From HIMB59 sp038124765 (GTDB lineage Bacteria; Pseudomonadota; Alphaproteobacteria; HIMB59): 46,856 bases of DNA. The notes under the pieces are model-generated. The model was given only the letters and a program-made list of their open reading frames with translations, searched no databases and had not been told where the DNA came from. The stretch lies in NCBI GenBank assembly GCA_038124765.1, contig JAYPCO010000004.1:1-46856 (forward strand), written 5' to 3'. The position numbers were made by a program, and so were the translations under genes. Numbering within the stretch: the stretch's first letter is position 1; every line of letters begins with the position of its first letter. This document shows positions 8,234-18,429 of the stretch, one piece after another.

Positions 8234-9488
8234 AATTATAATTTTCTAATTCATTCTCATTGATAAAAATTTTATCACCAGTTGATCGATTAACGACTTC
8301 AAATGTTTTATTTTCATCATAATTTTTTCCGATGATAATAGACCAAGGAACACCGATTAGCTCTGCATCTTTAATTTTTCTACCTAAGCTCATATCCCTA
8401 TCATCCAAACTTACATCTTTATATTTTAAAATAAGATATTGATATATTTTATCAGCAATTATTTGATTATTCGAATTAGGGGGAATTATAATATTAATCT
8501 TAAAGGGTGCTACATGGAATGGCCACTTAATACCCTTTTCATCATGAAATGCTTCAATGATTGCCGCAGTTAGTCTTGAAACACCAATGCCATAAGATCC
8601 CATATAGGGCTCAACTCTCTTACCCTCTTGGTTTAGCACATAACACTCTAACGGTTTAGAGTATTTAGTTCCAAAATTAAAAATATGTCCTACCTCAATT
8701 CCCCGACCAATTACAACATCTGTTTTTGATTTATCAATCATTTCATCAGAAGCCGAGTACAAAGAAGTTATTTCTTCATAACTTTTATTTATTAAATCAC
8801 TTGATACCAATGCAGGATCATATGCTAATTCGCTCTCCCCTGTTTTTGCTAAGATTTGAAATTCGTGAGATAAGTCACCTCCTATTGCGCCTGTAGCTGC
8901 TTTGACAGGGATAGGCTGAAGTCCTAAATCTAAAAAAGTTTGAAGATAACACCTAAAAAAAACTTTATACGTTTCTACAGCGCTATCGTGATCTAGATCA
9001 AAACTATATGCATCCTTCATTAAAAATTCTCTACCTCTCATTACGCCAAATCTTGGTCTTATTTCATCACGAAATTTCCATTGAATGTGATACAAATATT
9101 TAGGTAAACCTTTATATGATGTGACGTAGTCGCTGAAAAGATCTGTTATCACTTCTTCATTGGTGGGGCCGTAGAGTAGTTCGTTATCATGTCTATCAAT
9201 TATTCGAAGCATTTCTTTTCCATAATCAGAATATCTTCCACTTTTTTTCCAAAGATCAGATGATTGAATTGTAGACATCAAAATTTCATTACAGCCGATT
9301 TTATCCTGATTAAATCGAACAATATTTTCAATATTCTTTAAGACTTTAAAACCTAAAGGAAGCCAAGTATAGATACCTGCGGTGTGCTGTCTAATCATTG
9401 AAGATCGAAGCATTAGTTGGTGAGAGACAATTTTAGCCTCTTTAGGAGACTCTTTCAGTGTGTTAAATAGTAAATTAGTTAATTTCAT
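8214..9488 (-). CDS. proS: Prolyl-tRNA synthetase, short alphaproteobacterial type
   Basis: ProS charges tRNA-Pro. The class II catalytic fold is clear: the first motif around 39-60 (IYTWLPLGFKVLKNIE), GPTNEE (107-112), motif 2 from FRDEIRPRFG (139-148) to the following MRGREFLMKDAYSFD, and motif 3 GSYGIGVSRL. Between motifs 2 and 3 there is no large insertion, so the editing (INS) domain of the Escherichia coli enzyme is absent; this 424-residue form is the usual one in alphaproteobacteria. It overlaps the upstream DUF1467 gene by 4 bases and the downstream lolC by 20. Confidence 0.97.
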   Translation of the reverse strand: MKLTNLLFNTLKESPKEAKIVSHQLMLRSSMIRQHTAGIYTWLPLGFKVLKNIENIVRFNQDKIGCNEILMSTIQSSDLWKKSGRYSDYGKEMLRIIDRHDNELLYGPTNEEVITDLFSDYVTSYKGLPKYLYHIQWKFRDEIRPRFGVMRGREFLMKDAYSFDLDHDSAVETYKVFFRCYLQTFLDLGLQPIPVKAATGAIGGDLSHEFQILAKTGESELAYDPALVSSDLINKSYEEITSLYSASDEMIDKSKTDVVIGRGIEVGHIFNFGTKYSKPLECYVLNQEGKRVEPYMGSYGIGVSRLTAAIIEAFHDEKGIKWPFHVAPFKINIIIPPNSNNQIIADKIYQYLILKYKDVSLDDRDMSLGRKIKDAELIGVPWSIIIGKNYDENKTFEVVNRSTGDKIFINENELENYNFEQYTP

Positions 9489-9685
9489 TGAAAATAATTA
9501 AATAAACTTTGTTCGTATTTTAAGAGCATTAATGCACCAATCATAGCTAAGATAAATGAAATTAAAAATTTAATTTTTAAATAGGATTTTTTTGGAATGC
9601 CATCTTCAAAATTAGATCTTTTAATGGGCAAAATAATCATAAAAACTATCCACCAAATAATAAATAAAAAGAATAAAAATCTCAT
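9485..9685 (-). CDS. Small DUF1467-family membrane protein
   Basis: The 66-residue protein has two predicted membrane segments, about residues 2-20 (FFLFIIWWIVFMIILP) and 37-57, joined by a short loop with a GIPKK sequence. The FIIWW start, ILP exit and Gly-x-Pro loop are characteristic of DUF1467, a small family known chiefly from alphaproteobacteria and commonly encoded next to proS and rnj. Its function is not known. It overlaps rnj by one base (TAATG) and proS by four (ATGA), so it is translated with them. The family match is by eye. Confidence 0.75.
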   Translation of the reverse strand: MRFLFFLFIIWWIVFMIILPIKRSNFEDGIPKKSYLKIKFLISFILAMIGALMLLKYEQSLFNYFQ

Positions 9686-11340
9686 TATCTTGAAATGTGA
9701 ACTAAAAACTCAGGCTTTAGCGAGAAATGTTTACTAAAGACTTTTCTGGCAATATCTTCAAATAGCTCTGATAGATTTTGATCAGTTATCTGATCTTTTA
9801 TAAATATTATTTTATTAAGAAAATTTTCAGCTATTTCTTTAGAGACAAAATCTTTGTTATACTCAAAAGGAAAGCCTTTATCTAATAATTCCATATAACG
9901 AATATCAAAATTATCCTCTAGGCCAATATTAATACTTACTATACCATTGTATAATATTTTCCCACGTTCGTTTAAAAAATTTACATCTTCAACAATGGAG
10001 CTTTGAATTACAGGAAGTTTTTGAACTAATATTTGATCTACAACTTTGTGGTTTTTAGTGGCAAAATCAAGTTCACAGATATCGCCACTTAAAAGCAATG
10101 TTGATTTTGATATATTCATGCTTTGAGCCAATTCAATGTGTTTTTTTAAATGCATGTATTCACCGTGCATGGGGATGAGTGATTGAGGTTGTAAATAAGT
10201 GTAAAGTTGTTTCATTTCATTTCTACTAGGATGACCAGAAACATGTACAAACTCATCATCATCTGAAATAATATTTAATCCTAGAAAACTAAAAGAGTTT
10301 TTAAGGTAAGAAATAGACTTTTCGTTGCCAGGTATTTCTTTGGATGAAAATATTATATTATCCTTATTGGATAATTTTACGTGGTTATGAGAATTATTAG
10401 CAATTTTCCATAAAGCAGAATTCTTTTCACCTTGGCTTCCAGTGCAAATTAGAACTACTTTATCTCTGCTATAGTCTGCAAATAACTTTTCATTAAGTAT
10501 TTCAAAATTATCTATTAATTTTTCTTCGATAGCGGTTGTAATGGCTCGTTTAATACTTCTCCCTACAACAAAAATTTTTTTATCATTATTTAATGCACTT
10601 GAAATTATCGTTTTTAATCTTGCTATATTAGAAGAAAAACAAGTTACTATAATTCTTCCTTTTAAATCCTTGAATAATTTATCAAATGAAGGAATTAACT
10701 CTGATTCAGAACCAGAAATTTCTTCAATTCCTGCGTTAGTAGAGTCACCAATTAAAATATCTATGCCATTATTTTTAAGGATTTCATAGTTTTTCAATTC
10801 AAATGGGTCGCCGGTAAGTGGATTCTTATCTATTTTCCAATCACCTGTATGAAATAAATTTCCATCTTTCGTTTTGAAATAAACTCCACAGGGGTCAGGT
10901 ATAGAATGAGTGGTAGGTATAAACTGAAATGAAAAATTATTAAAATTTATTTCTTGATAGTTCTTAATTAGAATGAATTTCTTTTCAAAGTTTTGAATTT
11001 TTTTAAATTTATGTTTTATATAAGAAAAGGTAAATTGATTGCAATAGATAGGAAAATCAATCTTATCAAAATAATATTCTAACCCACCAACATGGTCTTC
11101 ATGTGCATGAGTTAAAATTAATCCTTTAGGTTTAATTTGCGAATTTAAAAATAAATAAGGATCGGGAATCGTAATATCCACACCAGGTAGACTGTCATCG
11201 GCAAAAGATATACCGGCATCTACTAAGATCTGTTCTCCTTTAAAAGAATAGAGATAGTTATTACCACCTATTTCACCTATACCGCCAATGGGTAAAAAAT
11301 AATTATTTGATTTATTATTTAATATTTCTAATTGCTTCAT
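9685..11340 (-). CDS. rnj: Ribonuclease J
   Basis: RNase J is a metallo-beta-lactamase/beta-CASP ribonuclease with endonuclease and 5'-3' exonuclease activity, used in mRNA turnover and rRNA maturation. The 551-residue protein has the zinc motif HAHEDH (78-83) after LILT, a second ligand region TTHSIPDP, the acidic motif GDWKID, the beta-CASP motifs GHPSRNEM and PMHGEYMHL, and a C-terminal RNase J domain. The length is normal. It lies 3 bases after coaX and overlaps the DUF1467 gene by one base. Confidence 0.95.
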   Translation of the reverse strand: MKQLEILNNKSNNYFLPIGGIGEIGGNNYLYSFKGEQILVDAGISFADDSLPGVDITIPDPYLFLNSQIKPKGLILTHAHEDHVGGLEYYFDKIDFPIYCNQFTFSYIKHKFKKIQNFEKKFILIKNYQEINFNNFSFQFIPTTHSIPDPCGVYFKTKDGNLFHTGDWKIDKNPLTGDPFELKNYEILKNNGIDILIGDSTNAGIEEISGSESELIPSFDKLFKDLKGRIIVTCFSSNIARLKTIISSALNNDKKIFVVGRSIKRAITTAIEEKLIDNFEILNEKLFADYSRDKVVLICTGSQGEKNSALWKIANNSHNHVKLSNKDNIIFSSKEIPGNEKSISYLKNSFSFLGLNIISDDDEFVHVSGHPSRNEMKQLYTYLQPQSLIPMHGEYMHLKKHIELAQSMNISKSTLLLSGDICELDFATKNHKVVDQILVQKLPVIQSSIVEDVNFLNERGKILYNGIVSINIGLEDNFDIRYMELLDKGFPFEYNKDFVSKEIAENFLNKIIFIKDQITDQNLSELFEDIARKVFSKHFSLKPEFLVHISR

Positions 11341-11343
11341 TTT

Positions 11344-12075
11344 TTATAATTGAGAGTAATAAAGTATACCCAAGAGAGTTAAATCGTCTCTAAAAATAAA
11401 ATTTTTATTGTTATGTAACACATTGTTTGCATAGCCACCAGTAAAAATTACTTTAAATTTTTTTTTAAATTTCTTATTTAATTTATTGATATAGGACTCA
11501 ATCATCAATTTATAGCCAGTATTAAATCCAGCTAATAAAGCATCTTGGGTATTTCTGCCTATTAGATTAGAATTTTTTTTAAAATTTATTCCTTTAATAC
11601 CTGATGCTAAATCTATCAAATTAGAATATGATGCTTTTAATCCAGGTAAAATTACGCCACCTGAATATTGATTGTTTATAACAACATCGATTGTAGTGGC
11701 AGTGCCTAAGTCAATAATTAGATAGTTTTTGAATCTATTATAAAGATTATTTACACTTAAAACGTTAATAACCCTATCAGAACCTACTTGCTCTAAATCA
11801 ACCCTTTTATCAACAATAAAATTAATTTTCTGCTTATTTATAAAATGAATTTTAGATTTTATTTTTTTAAAATATTTGATGATATACTTATTGACTTCAG
11901 GTACTACAGAGCAAATATATATATTATCACTGCTAAAAAAGTCAGTTTTTAAAAACTGCATAAGTAAATTTAATTTTTTTTTATTATAATTTAAAAAAGA
12001 AGTTTTTCTTAACCGGTTATCTAAAAAAAAACATTTTTTGATCGATGTATTGCCAATATCAATAGCTAAATTCAT
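11344..12075 (-). CDS. coaX: Type III pantothenate kinase
   Basis: CoaX phosphorylates pantothenate in the first committed step of coenzyme A synthesis; type III enzymes need a monovalent cation and are not inhibited by CoA. The 243-residue ASKHA-fold protein shows DIGNT (6-10) for phosphate binding, LEQVGSDRVIN (94-104), the catalytic aspartate in DLGTATTID (122-130) and GGVILPG (139-145). It overlaps birA by 4 bases. The birA-coaX-rnj order directly after nuoN is a known alphaproteobacterial arrangement. Confidence 0.94.
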   Translation of the reverse strand: MNLAIDIGNTSIKKCFFLDNRLRKTSFLNYNKKKLNLLMQFLKTDFFSSDNIYICSVVPEVNKYIIKYFKKIKSKIHFINKQKINFIVDKRVDLEQVGSDRVINVLSVNNLYNRFKNYLIIDLGTATTIDVVINNQYSGGVILPGLKASYSNLIDLASGIKGINFKKNSNLIGRNTQDALLAGFNTGYKLMIESYINKLNKKFKKKFKVIFTGGYANNVLHNNKNFIFRDDLTLLGILYYSQL

Positions 12076-12761
12076 TCTAACTCTCCAAAGTATATATCAT
12101 GAATCTCACTATTTAGGTTAATCTTAAGAGATAAATTATTATTAAGTGCCAGAATTTTTATTTTATTAAAATTTATAAACTTAGGGTGATTTAATGAAAA
12201 ATTTTTCAATAAATATTTGTTCAAATATCGAACGATATTAACTACAGAATAATTTTGAGCTAGTGATTTATTTATAAAAGATAATAAATCATTTGATATT
12301 GAATATACTGATATTTTTTTTTTAATGATTTTGGATAAATGTATTGAAGTTTTAATTGGAGATTTATTTGTATTTAAGCCTAATCCAATTTGCGTTATAG
12401 AGTTTTTTCCAATTATTTTTGAATTTGCGATTACACCCAATATTTTAAGATTTTTGTAATATAAATCATTAGGCCATTTATATTGTAAATCTATTGAATA
12501 TCTTTTTTTAATAAACTTATGAACTAAAAAGCAAATATAGAAACTTGTCGAAAGAATATCTTTTTGCTTAATCAATGTATTCATAGTTAAATAGATGTTA
12601 CCCTTAGGGCTAAACCATACCTTACTTCCTCTTCCATGACCTGTATTTTGAACAAAAGATTGAACAACTAAATTATTATGAGATAAAATTTTTTTAGTAT
12701 TTTCATATTTAAAAAGATCTTTTTGAGTTGTTGAAATTTCAGGAAAAATTACTTTTATCAA
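12072..12761 (-). CDS. birA: Biotin--[acetyl-CoA-carboxylase] ligase
   Basis: This enzyme attaches biotin to the carboxyl carrier protein of acetyl-CoA carboxylase. The 229-residue protein has the biotinyl-AMP motif QNTGHGRGSKVW (38-49), the substrate motif KWPNDL (95-100) and IGLGLN (125-130). It starts directly with the catalytic domain and has no N-terminal winged-helix domain, so it cannot act as a biotin-operon repressor in the way Escherichia coli BirA does. It begins 2 bases after nuoN and overlaps coaX by 4 bases. The protein is lysine- and asparagine-rich, consistent with low GC. Confidence 0.92.
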   Translation of the reverse strand: MIKVIFPEISTTQKDLFKYENTKKILSHNNLVVQSFVQNTGHGRGSKVWFSPKGNIYLTMNTLIKQKDILSTSFYICFLVHKFIKKRYSIDLQYKWPNDLYYKNLKILGVIANSKIIGKNSITQIGLGLNTNKSPIKTSIHLSKIIKKKISVYSISNDLLSFINKSLAQNYSVVNIVRYLNKYLLKNFSLNHPKFINFNKIKILALNNNLSLKINLNSEIHDIYFGELE

Positions 12762-12763
12762 CT

Positions 12764-14152
12764 CTAACTAAAAAGGCTATCAACTAAATTAATTAAAGGA
12801 TCTGGATAAAAGAAAAATAAGGTTAATATCAATGCAGATATAATAAAGATAAACTGAGTGATTTTATTAGTATCAGTTAATAACTCGATTTCGGAATTGT
12901 TAAAGAACATATTTTTAATAATTGTTAAATAATAAAAGGCAGCAATAACAGAACTCACTACAGCTATAACTGATAATAAGTATAAACCCTCACTGATTGA
13001 AGCTGAAAGTATAAAAAACTTTCCGAAGAAACCAGCGAAAGGCGGTATGCCTGCTAATGAAAATAAAAAAACTAGCATAGCAATTGATTTAGAACGTGAT
13101 AAAGATTTTAAGCCATTTAAATCAGAAATATCAGTTAATTCTCCATCGGCATCTCTTAAATTTAGAATGACAGAAAAAACACCAAATGTCGTAATGATAT
13201 AAATAATTAAATAAAAGAACAAAGTACCTTCAGACATAAATTGATAACTCATGATAGCAAGTAGCATAAAGCCAATATGGTTGATGGAACTAAATGCAAG
13301 AAGTCGTTTAATTACTTTTTGTGTAATAGCTCCGTAAACACCTACTAACAATGAAAGAATACAAACAATTTGGAATATATAATTTAGCGATTGAGTATCG
13401 ACAATATTAAACTCATGATAGATCCTAAATAAAAAGATTAAGGATGCGAACTTTGGGAGGGTTGCAAAGAATAATACTGATACAGTTGGTGAACCTTGAT
13501 ATACATCTGGGGTCCAAATATGAAAGGGTGCAGCTGAAACCTTGAAAAATAGCGATATCAAAATAAGTGCTAAACCAATTTCACTCATGTATCCGAAGGA
13601 GCTTATATCTTGGAAATTAAAGTTGCCCACATCAAAATAAATCATCGAAATTCCGAAAAGTAAAAAACCCGATGATAGAGCGCCTAAGGAAAAATATTTA
13701 ATACCGGCTTCATTTGAATTTAAATTTTTTGTACTAAATGCAGCCATTAAATACAAAGACAATGATTGTAACTCTAGTCCAATAAAAGCAGTTAAGAAAT
13801 TGGTGGAAGATATGAGCACAAATGACCCAAGGATTGCAAATAAAATAAATAAAATATACTCATAGCGATAAATATTATCGTTTTTCAAAGGTCGTTTTGC
13901 TAATAAAATAAACACAGCTGAGCCTAAAGATAAAATTACTTTCGTTAAAACAAGTAGTTTAGAGGTATTGTCAGTAAAACCATAGTTTTCATAAAAATTA
14001 AAGCCAGTATTAATTAAAAAAAATGAAATAAATAAAAAACCAAATGTATTTAAACTAATTGATACATCTTTATTGAAAACACCAAAACCAATTGTAAAAA
14101 GAATTAGAATAAGAATAAAAATTTCTGGTAAATATAAATTAAAACTAAACAT
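12764..14152 (-). CDS. nuoN: NADH-quinone oxidoreductase subunit N
   Basis: NuoN is one of the three antiporter-like proton-pumping membrane subunits of complex I. The 462-residue protein is hydrophobic throughout, with about 13-14 membrane segments. Characteristic stretches are FIGLELQSLSLYLMAAF (the conserved Glu in TM5), FKVSAAPFHIWTPDVYQGSP (the lysine and proline-broken helix TM7) and FSSINHIGFMLLAI. It is the last gene of the nuo operon and its ATG overlaps the nuoM stop by one base. Confidence 0.97.
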   Translation of the reverse strand: MFSFNLYLPEIFILILILFTIGFGVFNKDVSISLNTFGFLFISFFLINTGFNFYENYGFTDNTSKLLVLTKVILSLGSAVFILLAKRPLKNDNIYRYEYILFILFAILGSFVLISSTNFLTAFIGLELQSLSLYLMAAFSTKNLNSNEAGIKYFSLGALSSGFLLFGISMIYFDVGNFNFQDISSFGYMSEIGLALILISLFFKVSAAPFHIWTPDVYQGSPTVSVLFFATLPKFASLIFLFRIYHEFNIVDTQSLNYIFQIVCILSLLVGVYGAITQKVIKRLLAFSSINHIGFMLLAIMSYQFMSEGTLFFYLIIYIITTFGVFSVILNLRDADGELTDISDLNGLKSLSRSKSIAMLVFLFSLAGIPPFAGFFGKFFILSASISEGLYLLSVIAVVSSVIAAFYYLTIIKNMFFNNSEIELLTDTNKITQFIFIISALILTLFFFYPDPLINLVDSLFS

Positions 14153-15612
14153 TATAATATTCCTTGCAAGATACTTTCATTTATCATGTTAAATAATATT
14201 TTTGGATAGACGCCTAATAATATTGTTAGAAATGCTAGACATACAAAATAAAATAGTTCTATGTTTGTCAGGTCATTTAATTTTTTTATACTGGATTTAA
14301 TCTCACCAAAATTAACATTCTTATACAATAGAAGCATATAAGCTGCTCCTAGAACTACACCAATTGCAGTAAAGACAGTAAGGTAGACATTGACAGAAAT
14401 GGTAGACATTATAACTAAAAATTCGCCAACAAATCCACTAGTACCTGGCAAACCCACTGAAGCCAACATGAAAACCATAAAGAAAAATGAATATTTGGGC
14501 ATGATGTTAGTCACCCCACTATAATCAGCAATCATTCTTGTGTGATGACGTTCATAAACAACACCCACAATAAGGAATAATGCAGCAGAGACAACACCAT
14601 GACTTATCATTTGGAAGTATGCACCATTCATTCCGTCAGATGTTAAAGTGAATATACCAATAGTAACAAAACCCATATGTGCAACAGATGAATAAGCAAT
14701 CATTTTCTTCATATCATCCTGCCTAAGAGCAACGATTGACGTATAAACAATCGCAACACAACTTAATGAAAATATAAACGGTTGATAAAAAATTGAAGCA
14801 TATTCAAAGAAAGGAACCGATAATCTCATAAAACCATAAGCCCCTAATTTTAACAAAACACCAGCCAATATAACTGAACCGCTTGTTGGCGCTTGTACGT
14901 GAGCATCGGGTAGCCATGTATGAAATGGGAACATTGGGACCTTGACCGCAAAAGAAGCAAAGAAACATAAAAATAAAATTAATTGAATATTCTCTTGAAA
15001 ACTAAAGCCGGCAATTTGCTGTATGTTTCCAGTTTTGGCAACTGAGATAATATAGATAATTGCTAATAGCATCAAAACTGATCCTGCTAAAGTATATAAA
15101 AAGAATTTAAATGTTGCATAAATTCTATTTTCACCGCCCCATATACCAATAATTAAAAACATTGGAATTAAAACAGCTTCAAAGAAGACATAGAAAATAA
15201 CCAAATCAATGCTGATGAAAACACCAATAATAAAGCTTTCTAACAATAAAAAATAAATTACAAATTCTTTAACTCTTGTTTGAATAGAATTCCAAGAACA
15301 AAGCAAACAGATAGGAATTAAAAAAGTTGTAAGTAGTATCAGTGGAATTGAAACGCCATCGACTCCAACAAAATAGTTGATATCAAATTGATCAAACCAA
15401 GTATGAAATTCTATGAATTGATATCCATTTTGCGTTTGATTATAAAAAATAGGTAAAAGCAAACTCAATAAAAACTCACCAACCGAAATCCACAAGCCAG
15501 ATAAAAGGATTGTCTTATTTTTTAATTGTTCACTGCCTGTAAGAGACAAGGTCAGCGCTCCAATAATTGGAGTTAAGACCAATAAAGATAAGATAGGGAA
15601 ATTAAAATCCAT
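14152..15612 (-). CDS. nuoM: NADH-quinone oxidoreductase subunit M
   Basis: NuoM is the middle antiporter-like proton pump of the membrane arm. In 486 residues it shows the conserved Glu in FYVFFEAVLIPMFLIIGIWG, the TM7 lysine region AVKVPMFPFHTWLPDAHVQA, the region YSSVAHMGFVTIGIF and SHGVVSAALFLIVGVVYERH with the conserved His of discontinuous helix 12. The length is normal for the family. It abuts nuoL on one side and overlaps nuoN by one base on the other. Confidence 0.98.
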   Translation of the reverse strand: MDFNFPILSLLVLTPIIGALTLSLTGSEQLKNKTILLSGLWISVGEFLLSLLLPIFYNQTQNGYQFIEFHTWFDQFDINYFVGVDGVSIPLILLTTFLIPICLLCSWNSIQTRVKEFVIYFLLLESFIIGVFISIDLVIFYVFFEAVLIPMFLIIGIWGGENRIYATFKFFLYTLAGSVLMLLAIIYIISVAKTGNIQQIAGFSFQENIQLILFLCFFASFAVKVPMFPFHTWLPDAHVQAPTSGSVILAGVLLKLGAYGFMRLSVPFFEYASIFYQPFIFSLSCVAIVYTSIVALRQDDMKKMIAYSSVAHMGFVTIGIFTLTSDGMNGAYFQMISHGVVSAALFLIVGVVYERHHTRMIADYSGVTNIMPKYSFFFMVFMLASVGLPGTSGFVGEFLVIMSTISVNVYLTVFTAIGVVLGAAYMLLLYKNVNFGEIKSSIKKLNDLTNIELFYFVCLAFLTILLGVYPKILFNMINESILQGIL

Positions 15613-17529
15613 TTATGAGATCGATGTATAAAAAATAATTGTTATAAAAAGTGTAAAACCCATAATAATGATAAAGGTATAATCAAATATAAAACCAGAT
15701 TGTATTCTTTTAATCTTTTTGGATATTTTATCTACAATTGCAGCACCGCCATTTGGAATAAAACGATCTACCAATCCTTGGTCGATATTTTTCCATAAAA
15801 TTTTACCTAAATTATACGTAGGGGTGACAAATATTTTGTCGTAAAGTTCATCAAAATACCATTTGTTTAAAACAAACTGATAAACTGATTTAAACTGATT
15901 TTTTAACTGTATTAACTTTTCTTCATGAAATCCATAGTAATAGACCGCTCCCAAGACCCCAAGGGCAACCAAAGACTTTGATAATATAGTAAACATAGAG
16001 GAATAATGATGTTCGGAGGAGCTAACAAAAATAATCCCTCTCCAGAAATCATCCAAATGATGACCAGCTACAATATCTTTTAAAAAATAGCCTGCAAAAA
16101 TAGCGCCTATAGAAAGTATAAAGAGAGGGGCTAACATAAAAAGCCCAGACTCATGGATTTTTTCATAGGCGTATTCGCCTTTATAACTCCCATGAAATAC
16201 TTTGAATATTAATCTAAAAGAGTAAAAAGCAGTCATTGCCGAGACAATAGCTAAAATAATATAAACAAGGGCTCCATTATGATGGAGATTAAAAGAAGAA
16301 CTGAGAATTAGATCTTTTGAGAAATAGCCAGAGGAGTATGGAAAACCGATTATTGCTAGAGTGCCAATCCACATCATAATTGCAGTAAATTTCATTTTAG
16401 AGAACAAATTACCCATTTTATCCATGTCTTGTTCATCGTGAACGCCATGGATTACAGATCCAGAGGAAAGGAATAATAATGCCTTAAAATAGCCGTGCGT
16501 TATTAAATGAAATATAGCAACATTAAATGCACCTAGACCGCATGCAACAAACATAAAACCTAATTGACTACAGGTTGAATATGCAATCACTTTTTTTATA
16601 TCTTTTTGAAAAAAACCAACAGAAGCAGCAAAAAAAGCTGTCATTAAACCAACAATTAAAACAAAGTTCATTACAAAATCTGACATGATCATTAATTCGC
16701 TAAATCTTACAGTCAAGAAAACACCAGCCGTTACCATTGTTGCTGCATGGATTAACGCTGAAACGGGAGTTGGGCCCTCCATAGCATCTGGCAACCAAGT
16801 ATGAAAACCGAATTGAGCAGATTTACCCATTGCCCCAATAAAGAGGAAGAAACATGCAAAAACCAAGGCATTAATCTCTTGACCTAAAAAGACTATTTGA
16901 ATTTCGAATAAGCTATCTTTTTGAGCAATTACTTCATTGATTGAAAGTGTATCAAGGCAAATGTATAGCGTTGCAATTCCTATTAAAAAACCAAAATCAG
17001 CTACTCTATTGACTAAAAAAGCTTTCATGGCAGCAAGATTTGCTGATTTTTTATGATGCCAAAAACCAATCAGAAGATAAGAGGCAAGACCAACTCCCTC
17101 CCATCCGAAAAATAATTGAATTAAATTATCACTTACTACTAAAGCCACCATACAAAAGGTGAAAAGACTCAAATAAGTCATGAAACGAGTTTTGGAATGA
17201 TCATGAGACATATACTCAATCGAGTAAATATGTACTAATGCAGAGACAGTTAAAACAAGAGTTAGCATCAATAAAGTGAGTGAATTAACTGAAACTCCCC
17301 AATTAAAAAACTTTCCAGAAATCAATAACCAATCTAATACAGGTACAATTAATTCGATATCACTCCCTTGAACAAATTGGATAAATAAATACCAGCTTAG
17401 CAAGGAGGCTAAAGATATAAGACCCGATGATAAATATTGAGCTGCTTTATCACCGATTAATTTTCCTGCTGGGTATGTAAGGATAGTTGAAATTAATGGA
17501 ATAAAAAATAGCAATTGATATTTTAACAT
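15613..17529 (-). CDS. nuoL: NADH-quinone oxidoreductase subunit L
   Basis: NuoL is the distal proton-pumping subunit, with a long C-terminal lateral helix that clamps the membrane arm. The 638-residue protein has FGWEGVGLASYLLIGFW with its conserved Glu, SAQFGFHTWLPDAMEGPTPV, HAATMVTAGVFL and a C-terminal amphipathic stretch near 530-600 before the last membrane segment. This length and extra C-terminus separate it from NuoM and NuoN. It overlaps nuoK by one base and abuts nuoM. Confidence 0.98.
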   Translation of the reverse strand: MLKYQLLFFIPLISTILTYPAGKLIGDKAAQYLSSGLISLASLLSWYLFIQFVQGSDIELIVPVLDWLLISGKFFNWGVSVNSLTLLMLTLVLTVSALVHIYSIEYMSHDHSKTRFMTYLSLFTFCMVALVVSDNLIQLFFGWEGVGLASYLLIGFWHHKKSANLAAMKAFLVNRVADFGFLIGIATLYICLDTLSINEVIAQKDSLFEIQIVFLGQEINALVFACFFLFIGAMGKSAQFGFHTWLPDAMEGPTPVSALIHAATMVTAGVFLTVRFSELMIMSDFVMNFVLIVGLMTAFFAASVGFFQKDIKKVIAYSTCSQLGFMFVACGLGAFNVAIFHLITHGYFKALLFLSSGSVIHGVHDEQDMDKMGNLFSKMKFTAIMMWIGTLAIIGFPYSSGYFSKDLILSSSFNLHHNGALVYIILAIVSAMTAFYSFRLIFKVFHGSYKGEYAYEKIHESGLFMLAPLFILSIGAIFAGYFLKDIVAGHHLDDFWRGIIFVSSSEHHYSSMFTILSKSLVALGVLGAVYYYGFHEEKLIQLKNQFKSVYQFVLNKWYFDELYDKIFVTPTYNLGKILWKNIDQGLVDRFIPNGGAAIVDKISKKIKRIQSGFIFDYTFIIIMGFTLFITIIFYTSIS

Positions 17530-17843
17530 TAGTCTTTTAACTGATTGATTTTAGTTACGTCAATCTCCCCTTTATTTCTAAAATAAATTACTAAAATAGC
17601 TAAACCGATGGCTGCTTCTGCAGCTGCAATTGTCAGAATAAATATTGAAAAAACCTGTCCATTAATATCGTTTAGAAATACAGAAGCGGAAACAAAGTTA
17701 ATATTCGCAGCCAACAAAATAATTTCAATACACATAAGTATTAAAATCATATTTCTACGATTAAGAAACAAACCAAAGCATCCGATCATAAAAATGATTA
17801 AGGATAAAATAAAAAAGTGATTATAGGTTAAACTATCCATCAA
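17529..17843 (-). CDS. nuoK: NADH-quinone oxidoreductase subunit K
   Basis: NuoK has three membrane helices and contributes to the central proton path of complex I. In 104 residues, the two essential glutamates are visible: one in MCIEIILLAANINFV (second helix) and one in TIAAAEAAIGLAILV (third helix). The start overlaps nuoJ by 11 bases; a second Met codon immediately follows, so the true start could be one codon later. Confidence 0.97.
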   Translation of the reverse strand: MMDSLTYNHFFILSLIIFMIGCFGLFLNRRNMILILMCIEIILLAANINFVSASVFLNDINGQVFSIFILTIAAAEAAIGLAILVIYFRNKGEIDVTKINQLKD

Positions 17844-18429
17844 TACCCTCTCCTAATTTAACCTTTACCAGCCTGACTCGATCTTTAGATGTAGTTGTAT
17901 TTTGTTTTTCAATGTTTTGACGTTTAATCGTTGGCTTATAAACATGTGTTAGGACAATTGCCCCAATCATAGCAAGGAGTAAAACTATTCCACTTAGTTG
18001 GAATTCTAAAAAATAATCAGTGTAGAGAACGTTACCAATTTGTTCTGTATTATTCTCATATTTAGTAATTAAGTTTAAAGAGGGATTATTTGACTTAAAA
18101 ACGGATAAATAAATGATTTCAGCTAATATAATACCCGCAAATAATACAGCCAATGGAGTATATCTTTTTACATTTAAAACCAGTGAGGTGATTTGAATAT
18201 CCAGCATCATCACTACGAATAAAAATAAAATTGCAACAGCTCCGATATAGACTATTGCTAAAATTATCCCGACAAATTCAGCACCAATGAGAATAAAAAG
18301 AAAAGTCGAGTTTAAAAAAGCAAGAACTAAAAATAAAACCGAATTAACAGGGTTTTTTGAAAATAAGACTGATAAGCAAGTCATTACCAAAAAAGCAGCG
18401 AAAATATAAAAAGTAGCTAATAAAAACAT
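17833..18429 (-). CDS. nuoJ: NADH-quinone oxidoreductase subunit J
   Basis: NuoJ is a membrane-arm subunit whose third helix carries the pi-bulge that moves during coupling. The 198-residue protein has five membrane segments, including SKNPVNSVLFLVLAFLNS and IVYIGAVAILFLFVVMMLDI, the most conserved part of the family. The last 35 residues after the fifth helix are hydrophilic. Its ATG overlaps the nuoI stop by one base. Confidence 0.96.
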   Translation of the reverse strand: MFLLATFYIFAAFLVMTCLSVLFSKNPVNSVLFLVLAFLNSTFLFILIGAEFVGIILAIVYIGAVAILFLFVVMMLDIQITSLVLNVKRYTPLAVLFAGIILAEIIYLSVFKSNNPSLNLITKYENNTEQIGNVLYTDYFLEFQLSGIVLLLAMIGAIVLTHVYKPTIKRQNIEKQNTTTSKDRVRLVKVKLGEGIDG